From the NCBI GenBank assembly GCA_039179985.1, contig JBCDED010000001.1:1-64000 (forward strand): a stretch of DNA of 64,000 bases, written 5' to 3'. This stretch comes from JBCCMQ01 sp039179985 (lineage in GTDB: Bacteria; Pseudomonadota; Alphaproteobacteria; Rhodobacterales; Rhodobacteraceae). Both the position numbers and the translations under genes were made by a program. How positions within the stretch are numbered: the first letter of the stretch is position 1; each line of letters opens with the position of its first letter. Shown here in pieces: positions 57,557 to 64,000 of this stretch. The notes below the pieces were generated by a model. That model was not told the origin of the DNA. It did no database searches and saw only the letters and a program-made list of their open reading frames with translations.

Positions 57557-59335
57557 GTGATCGACCTGACCCCCGCAGGCCTGCCAGAGGCCGCCACCGC
57601 ACTCGCCGTGGTCGGGATCATGTTCGCGCTCTTCATCTCCGAGCGCTGGCCGGCGGAAGTCGTGGCCATCGGCGGCGTCGCGGTGATGTTGGTCCTCGGT
57701 GTTCTTCCTTACGAAGACGCACTCGGCGTCCTGTCGAACCCCGCACCATGGACCATTGCTGCAATGTTCATTGTCATGGGCGCGCTGGTGCGAACGGGCG
57801 CGCTCGATGCCTTCACAAAGGCCGCGGAGAACAGCGTCGATAAAAGCCCGGGCCGCGCGATCTGGGGACTGTTGGGCTTTGTCGTGCTGGCGTCGGCTTT
57901 CGTGTCAAACACGCCCGTTGTGGTGGTGATGATCCCGATCTTCGTGCAACTTGCCCGCCGGATGGGGCGACCCGCCTCGCGCCTTCTTATCCCGCTCAGC
58001 TACGCGGCCATTCTGGGCGGGACGCTGACCCTGATCGGGACCTCGACGAACCTCTTGGTTGACGGTGTGGCACGGTCCGAGGGTCTGGCGCCCTTCACGA
58101 TCTTCGAGGTCACGCCGCTCGGCGTGGTGCTGGTTTTCTGGGGGCTTCTCTACCTGCGCTTCATCGCGCCCCGCATTCTTCCCGACCGCGACAGCATGGC
58201 GAGCCTGCTGTCCGACCGGAAGTCCATGAAGTTTTTCACCGAGGTTGCGATTCCCGAAGACAGCGCTCTGATCGGCGCGCCGGTTCAGGAGGTCGATCTT
58301 TTTCGCCGGGGCGGCGTGCGGCTGATCGACGTTTTGAGGGGAGATGCCTCGCTCCGGCGCGATATGAGGTCTGTGGTACTGGAACCTGGCGACCGGGTGG
58401 TCCTCAGAACCGAGATGGCGGAGCTCCTCGGCCTGCAGGCAAACAGGGACGTCCGCAGCATCGACAAGCTTTCAAGCCGTGAGACCACGACTGTCGAGGT
58501 TCTGATCAGCCCGGGCTGCACCATGGTGGGCCGGTCGCTGGGCGCCCTGCGACTGCGGCGGCGCTACGGTGTCTACCCCCTGGCGGTGCACCGGCGGAAC
58601 CAGAACATCGGTCGACAGCTTGACGATCTCATCGTCCGCGTGGGCGACACCCTGCTCATTGAAGGCGATCCGGCGGATATCAAACGCCTTGCGGAAGACG
58701 TGAACCTTGTCGATATCGCCCATCCCAGCGAACGTGCCTACCGCCGGGGCCATGCACCCATCGCCTTTGCCGCGCTCCTGGGGATCGTTGCGCTGGCGGG
58801 CCTCGGGGCCGCGCCGATTTTCCTGCTGGCCATCCTTGCCGTGGCTGCGGTGCTTCTGACTGGCTGCATCGACGCGGAGGAAGCGTTTTCCTTCGTCGAC
58901 GGGCGGCTTCTGGCGCTGATCTTTGCCATGCTGGCGATCGGCGCGGGGCTGGAGGCCTCGGGCGCTGTGGGCGTTATCGTGAACGCCGTTGCGCCGGCTC
59001 TGGAAGTGTTGCCGCCCTTCCTCTTGGTCTGGGCGATCTATCTGCTGACCTCAATCCTGACCGAGCTTGTGTCGAACAACGCGGTGGCGGTGGTGGTCAC
59101 GCCGGTGGCTATCGCCCTGGCCTCGGCCCTAGGGGTGGACCCCAGGCCGCTTGTCGTGGCGGTGATGGTTGCGGCTTCGGCAAGTTTCGCGACGCCGATC
59201 GGATACCAGACGAATATGCTGGTCTACGGGCCAGGGGGCTACAGGTTCACCGATTTCATGCGCGTGGGCATTCCGCTGAACCTGAGCGTCGGCCTGATCG
59301 CCTCGGCGATCATCCCTTTCATCTGGCCGCTCTAG
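57557..59335 (+). CDS. SLC13/DASS-type permease with TrkA-C domains (first copy)
   Basis: 592-residue transporter of the divalent anion:Na+ symporter/CitMHS type. About five or six helices (1-180), two RCK/TrkA-C regulatory domains inserted at about 210-390 (VLEPGDRVVLRTEMAEL; VRVGDTLLIEGDPADIKRL), then more helices (about 400-592). The SNTPVVVVMIPIF and GTSTNLLVDG motifs and the repeat ELVSNNAVAVVVTPVA/GYQTNMLVYGPGGY form the substrate site. The GTG at 57557 has an AGGAG site. The substrate may be sulfate, citrate or taurine-like; not resolved. Confidence 0.9.
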   Translation: MIDLTPAGLPEAATALAVVGIMFALFISERWPAEVVAIGGVAVMLVLGVLPYEDALGVLSNPAPWTIAAMFIVMGALVRTGALDAFTKAAENSVDKSPGRAIWGLLGFVVLASAFVSNTPVVVVMIPIFVQLARRMGRPASRLLIPLSYAAILGGTLTLIGTSTNLLVDGVARSEGLAPFTIFEVTPLGVVLVFWGLLYLRFIAPRILPDRDSMASLLSDRKSMKFFTEVAIPEDSALIGAPVQEVDLFRRGGVRLIDVLRGDASLRRDMRSVVLEPGDRVVLRTEMAELLGLQANRDVRSIDKLSSRETTTVEVLISPGCTMVGRSLGALRLRRRYGVYPLAVHRRNQNIGRQLDDLIVRVGDTLLIEGDPADIKRLAEDVNLVDIAHPSERAYRRGHAPIAFAALLGIVALAGLGAAPIFLLAILAVAAVLLTGCIDAEEAFSFVDGRLLALIFAMLAIGAGLEASGAVGVIVNAVAPALEVLPPFLLVWAIYLLTSILTELVSNNAVAVVVTPVAIALASALGVDPRPLVVAVMVAASASFATPIGYQTNMLVYGPGGYRFTDFMRVGIPLNLSVGLIASAIIPFIWPL

Positions 59336-59338
59336 CGG

Positions 59339-59818
59339 TCAGACAAATAGCACCACCAGCTGCGCAAGGGTCAGTGGCAGGATCGCGAGAAACGCGTTGT
59401 GGTGGACGCGTACAAGCCTGAAGAGCGTGGTCGACACATCGTCCAGCGTTTCCTCGTAAGCGCCGGTATCCCGGACGCTCCGCGCCGCGGGCGTCACGAT
59501 CACGATCAGAACGCCGAGAAGCGTGATCAGCCCGACCATCACAAAAAGCGAAGCCACATCGTAGCCGCGCAGGGTGGTTTGCCAGATGCTGAAACCCGTG
59601 GCCGCCACCAGGAAAGGCAAAAGCAGGTTCGGCCCGCCGTGGGCAATGAAGGCCGCTAGGAAGGCATGGACGCCGCGAATGTCGTCCTCGTGTTCCGCCG
59701 CGCGCTCGGGCGCGCTCATCAAGGGCAGGATAGGCCGCTCGATGAAGTTCAGCACAAAGAGAAAGCCGGCAGAAAACCCCAGACACAACATCGTCAAGGC
59801 CGCCACGTTTACGTCCAT
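59339..59818 (-). CDS. Four-helix membrane protein, unknown function
   Basis: 159-residue membrane protein with four predicted helices: LTMLCLGFSAGFLFVLNF near the N-terminus, LLLPFLVAATGFSIW, LFVMVGLITLLGVLIVIV and FLAILPLTLAQLVVLFV at the end. It resembles DUF1772-like proteins in size and layout but I cannot assign a family. It lies 12 bp behind the second SLC13 gene on the same strand, and 3 bp from the stop of the convergent first SLC13 gene, so it is likely part of the second transporter operon. Confidence 0.75.
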   Translation of the reverse strand: MDVNVAALTMLCLGFSAGFLFVLNFIERPILPLMSAPERAAEHEDDIRGVHAFLAAFIAHGGPNLLLPFLVAATGFSIWQTTLRGYDVASLFVMVGLITLLGVLIVIVTPAARSVRDTGAYEETLDDVSTTLFRLVRVHHNAFLAILPLTLAQLVVLFV

Positions 59819-59830
59819 TACACACTCCGC

Positions 59831-61612
59831 TCACAACGGCCAGAATACCAGAATGGCCGGTATTGATATTATGATGACGAGAGCTTCGAGTGGGAGGCCC
59901 ATGCGCCAGTAGTCGCTGAACTTATAGCCCCCCGGTCCGAGTATTAGAGTGTTATTTTTGTGGCCAATTGGTGTCAAAAACGCCGAGCTGGCCGCGACGG
60001 CAACGGCCATCAGGAACGGGTCGGGATTTACGTCCAGTGTCAGGGCCATCTGGATGCCTACCGGGGCCGCAACAATGGTTGTCGCGGTGTTGTTCAGCAC
60101 GTCTGAAAGCGTCATCGTGACGATCATCAGAACTGTGAGAATCGCCCAGGCAGGCAGGCCGTCGGTCACCGAAATGAGTGTCTTGGCGATCAACTCCGTG
60201 CCGCCAGAGGTTTCCAAAGCGGCCCCCAGCGGGATCATGGAACCCAGCAGAACCACCACGGGCCATTCGATATGGGTGTAGATCTCGGACAGCGGCACGA
60301 TGCGGCCAAGGACATAGCCCACCACCACGATCCCAAGCGCGACGGGCAGATAGACGAGACCCACGGCCGCCGCCAGAACCGCGGCGCCGAAGAGACCGAC
60401 GGCAAGCCAGATCTTCCCTGTGTCGGTGACCGAAAGCCCCCGGTCGGCCAGATGCAGAACGCCCAGCCAGTTGATGGTATCTTCGGCTTGCTCCTGTGGT
60501 GCCAGCAAGAGCAGGATGTCACCGGGCTGGATGACCGTCTTGCGCACCCGCCGCCGGATTTTCTTGCCTTGGCGGGCAATCCCCAGAAGGATGGTGCGCC
60601 GCCGCCAGGACAGGCCAATCGCCTCCGCGGTGCGGCCTGCGATCCGGGCGCCGTCCGGGACCACCGCTTCGACCACGCGAAGCCCGTCTGCCTCGGCCTT
60701 GCGCAAGTCTTCGCGTTCTTTGTCGGTCAACGCGAGATCCAGCGCCGCGCGGAACTCGTCCAGGGCTTCGGGCCGCGCCTGAAGAACCAGTGTGTCACCC
60801 GCCAGCAAGGTGGTGTTCCGCTGCGTGCCGTAAAGACGCTTGCCCCCGCGCGCGAGCCCGATGATGGCCACATCGTTTTCTTCGGCAACGTCGATCTGGT
60901 CGCGCAGCTTCTGGCCAATCAGCTTGCTGCCTTCGGGAACAGCCAGTTCAGCGATATAGTCGGCCACATCATCCATCACGCCCTCTTCGCTTTCCGAGCG
61001 GTCGGGCGGTGGGATCAGCCGCCAGCCGACAAGCGCGACAAAGGCCAAGCCGCCGAGCGCGGCCAGTCCGCCGACAGGGGCGAAATCGAACATACGGAAG
61101 GGCGCGCCCAGCGTTTCCTCGCGGATCGTGGCGATCAGGATGTTGGGCGGCGTGCCGATCAGCGTCGCCATGCCACCGAGGATCGTGGCGAAAGACAGCG
61201 GCATCAGGCTGAGCCCCGGGTTGCGCCCGGCCTTTCGTGCCGTCTGGATGTCTACCGGCATCAGGAGCGCCAGTGCCGCAACATTGTTCATAAAGGCCGA
61301 CAGGACGGCGCCTATCCCGCCCATGATCGCGATGTGGCTCCAGAGAGGGCGCGCGGCGTCCACGAGCGTGCGCGTGATGAGATAGACCGCGCCTGACCGC
61401 ACGAGCCCCGCTGAGACAATGAGCACCAGCGCCACGACAATCGTCGCCGGATGGCCGAAACCCTCAAACGCCCTTTCGGCAGGCACAACACCAAGGACCA
61501 CGCCAGCCAGCAACGCCGCGAAGGCCACGAGGTCATAACGAAAACGCCCCCAGAGAAGCAGCGCAAAAACCGCGCCGAAGAGGCTGAAGAGGATAATCTG
61601 CTCTTGGGTCAC
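59831..61612 (-). CDS. SLC13/DASS-type permease with TrkA-C domains (second copy)
   Basis: 593-residue paralogue of the protein at 57557-59335 with the same plan: helices (about 1-205), two TrkA-C domains (about 215-395; LAGDTLVLQARPEALDEF and IQPGDILLLLAPQEQAEDTI), helices to the end. The binding motifs read MNNVAALALLMPV and GTPPNILIA in the first repeat, LNNTATTIVAAPVGIQMA and GHKNNTLILGPGGY in the second. It overlaps the upstream marC gene by 4 bases (ATGA). Opposite orientation to the first copy, tail to tail. Confidence 0.9.
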   Translation of the reverse strand: MTQEQIILFSLFGAVFALLLWGRFRYDLVAFAALLAGVVLGVVPAERAFEGFGHPATIVVALVLIVSAGLVRSGAVYLITRTLVDAARPLWSHIAIMGGIGAVLSAFMNNVAALALLMPVDIQTARKAGRNPGLSLMPLSFATILGGMATLIGTPPNILIATIREETLGAPFRMFDFAPVGGLAALGGLAFVALVGWRLIPPPDRSESEEGVMDDVADYIAELAVPEGSKLIGQKLRDQIDVAEENDVAIIGLARGGKRLYGTQRNTTLLAGDTLVLQARPEALDEFRAALDLALTDKEREDLRKAEADGLRVVEAVVPDGARIAGRTAEAIGLSWRRRTILLGIARQGKKIRRRVRKTVIQPGDILLLLAPQEQAEDTINWLGVLHLADRGLSVTDTGKIWLAVGLFGAAVLAAAVGLVYLPVALGIVVVGYVLGRIVPLSEIYTHIEWPVVVLLGSMIPLGAALETSGGTELIAKTLISVTDGLPAWAILTVLMIVTMTLSDVLNNTATTIVAAPVGIQMALTLDVNPDPFLMAVAVAASSAFLTPIGHKNNTLILGPGGYKFSDYWRMGLPLEALVIIISIPAILVFWPL

Positions 61613-62211
61613 GCGCTGTCAGCGATCTGAAGAACCGCGCGGACAACATTGTCGACGGCCACGGACGCCAGGATCATGCCCATAACGCGGCTGACGATTT
61701 CGGCGCCGCTTTGGCCGATCACCCGCTGGATGGGCGTTGCAGCGCGCATCAGCAGATAGGCGATAAAGACCACCACCAGCATGATACCGGCCGTCACCAC
61801 CTGCTCGGGGATGCTGAAGCGGTAGTTGTCGGTCAGAAGCACGATGGCCAGCATGGCACCGGGCGAAGCGAGGGATGGCACCGCAAGCGGAAAGACGGCA
61901 GGGCTGTTCGTGGGTTTTTCGGTTTCCTTCGCCTCCCGCTCGGTCCGGAAGCCGAAGATCATGGTCAGCGCAAAGAGAAACAGGATCATACCGCCAGCGA
62001 TCTGGAAGGCCTCAAGGCTGATCCCAAGCGCGTCGATCAGGAATTGCCCAAACACCAGGAAGAACATCAGGATGCCCGCCGCCGTCACCGCGGCCTTAAA
62101 GGCTACCTTGCGCCTTTCTTTCTCGGTGAGCCCGATGGTCACCGCCACGAAAACGGGAATGGTGCCGATCGGGTCGATCACAACCCACATGGTCACGAAC
62201 TGCTCAAACAA
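61609..62211 (-). CDS. MarC-family membrane protein
   Basis: 200-residue protein with six helices of the MarC/UPF0056 family. The N-terminus FEQFVTMWVVIDPIGTIPVFVAVT contains the conserved DPIG motif; LAVPSLASPGAMLAIVLLTD is the second family motif (near residue 110). The TTG at 62211 is preferred because a strong GAGGGGG site sits seven bases upstream; an ATG at 62241 would add a Cys/Arg-rich tail before it. Its stop overlaps the SLC13 start. Function of MarC proteins remains unknown. Confidence 0.9.
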   Translation of the reverse strand: MFEQFVTMWVVIDPIGTIPVFVAVTIGLTEKERRKVAFKAAVTAAGILMFFLVFGQFLIDALGISLEAFQIAGGMILFLFALTMIFGFRTEREAKETEKPTNSPAVFPLAVPSLASPGAMLAIVLLTDNYRFSIPEQVVTAGIMLVVVFIAYLLMRAATPIQRVIGQSGAEIVSRVMGMILASVAVDNVVRAVLQIADSA

Positions 62212-62354
62212 GGCCGGTCCCCCTCGCGCGCAACAGAACATTGCGCAAAGGTCGCTGGCAACGGAAATTTCGGCTGAGCCGCCTGTCTTGCGTACAATCG
62301 GCCAAGTGATCTATATCCTCGCGGAACCACCGTTGATCCGAGGCCGGAGGAACC

Positions 62355-63104
62355 ATGGCAGGCCATTCCAAATGGGCAAATATTCAGCACCGCAAGGGCC
62401 GTCAGGATGCCGCGCGGTCCAAGCTGTTCTCGAAGCTCTCGAAGGAAATCACCGTCGCCGCAAAGATGGGCGACCCGGACCCGGACAAGAACCCGCGCCT
62501 GCGCCTTGCGGTGAAGGAAGCCAAGTCAAACTCGGTGCCGAAGGACGTGATCGAACGCGCGATTAAGAAGTCGACGGCGGGCGATGGCGATGACTATGAG
62601 GAAATCCGCTACGAAGGCTACGGTCCCGGTGGCGTTGCCGTGATCGTGGAAGCCATGACCGACAACCGCAACCGCACCGCCTCGACCGTGCGCTCGACCT
62701 TCGGCAAGCATGGCGGCAACCTTGGCGAAACGGGCTCGGTCAGCTTTATGTTCGAGCGCAAGGGCGAGGTGACGTACCCGGCCACGGTTGGCGACGCGGA
62801 CACCGTAATGATGGCGGCGATCGAGGCGGGCGCCGAAGACGTGGAAAGCTCTGAAGACGGGCACATCATCTATTGTGCCGATACCGATCTCAGCGGAGTG
62901 TCAAACGCTCTTGAGGCAGAGTTGGGCGAGTCGGATTCAACCAAGCTGATCTGGAAGCCCACGACGACCACCGATCTTGATTTTGACGGCGCCCAGAAGC
63001 TGATGAAACTCATGGACGCGCTCGACGACGATGACGATGTTCAGCGCGTCACCGCCAACTTCGAGATCTCCGACGAGGTGATGAGCCAGCTTGAAAGCGC
63101 CTGA
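62355..63104 (+). CDS. YebC/PmpR family DNA-binding regulator
   Basis: 249-residue protein with the typical start MAGHSKWANIQHRKGRQDAARSKLFSKL and the core YEGYGPGGVAVIVEAMTDNRNRT (near residue 85) and GNLGETGSVSFMF (near 115). YebC proteins act as transcriptional regulators and, as recent work in several species shows, help ribosomes at proline runs. Full length is normal. A GGAGG site precedes the ATG. It is convergent with the TPP enzyme gene, 11 bp between stops. Confidence 0.96.
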   Translation: MAGHSKWANIQHRKGRQDAARSKLFSKLSKEITVAAKMGDPDPDKNPRLRLAVKEAKSNSVPKDVIERAIKKSTAGDGDDYEEIRYEGYGPGGVAVIVEAMTDNRNRTASTVRSTFGKHGGNLGETGSVSFMFERKGEVTYPATVGDADTVMMAAIEAGAEDVESSEDGHIIYCADTDLSGVSNALEAELGESDSTKLIWKPTTTTDLDFDGAQKLMKLMDALDDDDDVQRVTANFEISDEVMSQLESA

Positions 63105-63115
63105 CCAGGGCCTGC

Positions 63116-64000
63116 TCAGACAAGTTCGGCATCGGTCATCACTTCCACCAGCGCAGGGCCCGAAGCGTCCAGCGCTTCTTCGATGGCCTTCTCCAGGTCG
63201 GTGCTGTCGGTTACCTTGTGACCATGGGCGCCGCAAAGCCGTGCAAAGGCCGCGAAGGATGGATTATGCAGTCCGGTTTCCCAGACCGGCCATTCGCCTG
63301 CGCGCTGCTCTTTCGAGATTTTGCCAAGCTCGCCGTTGTTGAGCAGGATGTGGGTGATGTCCATGTGGTTCTTAACGGCAGTGGTCAGCTCCATGGCGTA
63401 TTGTCCAAAGCCGCCGTCACCCGAAATCGACACCACCTTGCGGCCCTTGAGGTGTTCGAAGTCGCGGGTCGCCGCCCAGGCTCCCATGGCGGCGGGCAGC
63501 GAAAACCCGATCGAGCCAAGGTAGCCCGACATAAGGACGGGCTGGCCCTTGGTCTCGAAATACCGCCCAAACGAATAGGTGTTGTTGCCCACGTCCACGG
63601 CGATAATTGCATCCTCTGGAAGAAGTCGGCTGAGAACTTCGAAGACGGCAAAGGAATGGATGCCGCCCGCGGCTTCCTCCGCCATGCGGGAGGTCTTTTC
63701 GTCGCGCCAGATCTTCCAGCGTTCCGCCAGTTCGGTGATCTGGTCGGGCGCATCCGACGGGCGCGCGATGCCACCTATGACGGCAGCGCAAAAGGCCGAG
63801 ATCTCGGACCAGACGGGCAGGGCCACCGGGTGGAACTTGCCAAGCTGCATCCGCTCGAAATCGACCTGGATGATGGTCTTGCCCCGCTCAATGCCGGTGT
63901 GGTTCGAAAACGAGGTGCCGAGTGCCAGGATCAGATCGGCTTCGTTCATGAACCAGCTGGCAATGGGGGTGCCCGACCGACCGAGAACGCCCGCCGCATT
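63116..64000 (-). CDS. Thiamine diphosphate-dependent enzyme (acetolactate synthase/pyruvate oxidase-like), 5' end cut by window edge
   Basis: 295 C-terminal residues of a TPP enzyme; the frame stays open to base 64000. The visible part has the end of the central FAD/DHS-like domain (EADLILALGTSFSNHTG, IIQVDFERMQLGKFHPV) and the TPP-binding C-terminal domain, with YLGSIGFSLPAAMGAWAA and the diphosphate motif ISGDGGFGQYAMELTTAVKN...LLNNGELGKI (GDG...NN). The YLGSIGFSLPAAMG and GDGGFG stretches match acetolactate synthase, pyruvate oxidase and sulfoacetaldehyde-type families; the N-terminal half would be needed to choose. Confidence 0.9.
   Translation of the reverse strand, partial: NAAGVLGRSGTPIASWFMNEADLILALGTSFSNHTGIERGKTIIQVDFERMQLGKFHPVALPVWSEISAFCAAVIGGIARPSDAPDQITELAERWKIWRDEKTSRMAEEAAGGIHSFAVFEVLSRLLPEDAIIAVDVGNNTYSFGRYFETKGQPVLMSGYLGSIGFSLPAAMGAWAATRDFEHLKGRKVVSISGDGGFGQYAMELTTAVKNHMDITHILLNNGELGKISKEQRAGEWPVWETGLHNPSFAAFARLCGAHGHKVTDSTDLEKAIEEALDASGPALVEVMTDAELV

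Noticed and set aside
1..64000. Mobile elements, prophage, CRISPR arrays, integrase attachment sites
   Set aside because: No transposase, integrase or phage genes and no repeat-spacer pattern were seen; the single tRNA gene has no flanking integrase.

Overview
The window is 64 kb of dense, GC-rich, single-style bacterial chromosome. The gene content and neighbourhoods point to an alphaproteobacterium of the order Rhodobacterales (Roseobacter-type): the PhyR/NepR stress circuit, hemF/hemE/hemC with a Dpp-like ABC operon, a DUF1127 gene beside a LysR gene, a tandem pair of mgtE genes and an SbmA/BacA-type transporter. This placement is inferred from gene families; no rRNA is present. I see no insertion sequence, phage, integrase or CRISPR array. 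The stable RNAs are one elongator tRNA-Met and the class A RNase P RNA. Both ends cut genes: a D-Ala-D-Ala carboxypeptidase on the left and a thiamine-diphosphate enzyme on the right.

Layout. 0-7 kb: carboxypeptidase, HAD hydrolase, clpS, an RsmC-like methyltransferase, an SDR protein that has lost its catalytic lysine, a small lipoprotein, and three haem genes (hemF, hemE, hemC). 7-20 kb: a minus-strand catabolic block with a complete oligopeptide-type ABC transporter (two paralogous binding proteins, two permeases, a fused double ATPase), an FAD-linked 2-hydroxyacid dehydrogenase, a class II aldolase, a mandelate-racemase/hydroxyproline-dehydratase-like enzyme and a medium-chain dehydrogenase; a convergent ASCH-domain gene sits inside it. 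20-26 kb: a DUF4198/HupE divergent pair (putative metal handling), a cysteine-less Hint-like protein, a 527-bp intergenic region, an entericidin-like peptide, then the general stress response genes phyR, nepR and a HisKA_2 kinase, without an ecfG sigma gene next to them. 26-36 kb: SbmA/BacA, tRNA-Met, dtd, pfkB and a compact minus-strand stress cassette (27-aa membrane peptide, XpaC, TelA, DUF2927 lipoprotein, SPFH-GYF protein, zinc-ribbon membrane protein), followed by rluB and tadA. 36-44 kb: UPF0173 hydrolase, ceramidase-like protein, gatC-gatA, Excalibur lipoprotein, AmpD-like amidase, rnpB, gamma-glutamyltransferase, rpmG and a GNAT gene. 44-52 kb: Bax inhibitor-1 protein, DUF1127/LysR divergent pair, quinone oxidoreductase, XRE regulator, hisN, and two purine deaminases (8-oxoguanine-type and guanine) separated by a DMT exporter. 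52-64 kb: a plus-strand run of mgtE-mgtE-5-FTHF cyclo-ligase-YmdB-DMT-SLC13, a convergent MarC-SLC13-membrane protein operon, yebC and the truncated TPP enzyme.

The most interesting candidates are: the TelA/XpaC/SPFH/zinc-ribbon cassette, which looks like one membrane-stress machine with an unannotated 27-aa peptide at its head; the PhyR-NepR-kinase locus, where a translationally coupled 25-codon ORF sits in the place ecfG commonly occupies; the ABC/enolase-superfamily/aldolase catabolic block, whose substrate is not obvious; and two degenerate enzymes or domains (an SDR with Ala in place of Lys, and a Hint fold without cysteine). Packing is extreme throughout: many same-strand neighbours overlap by 1-4 bases, and three convergent pairs share their stop codons in a 4-base overlap.
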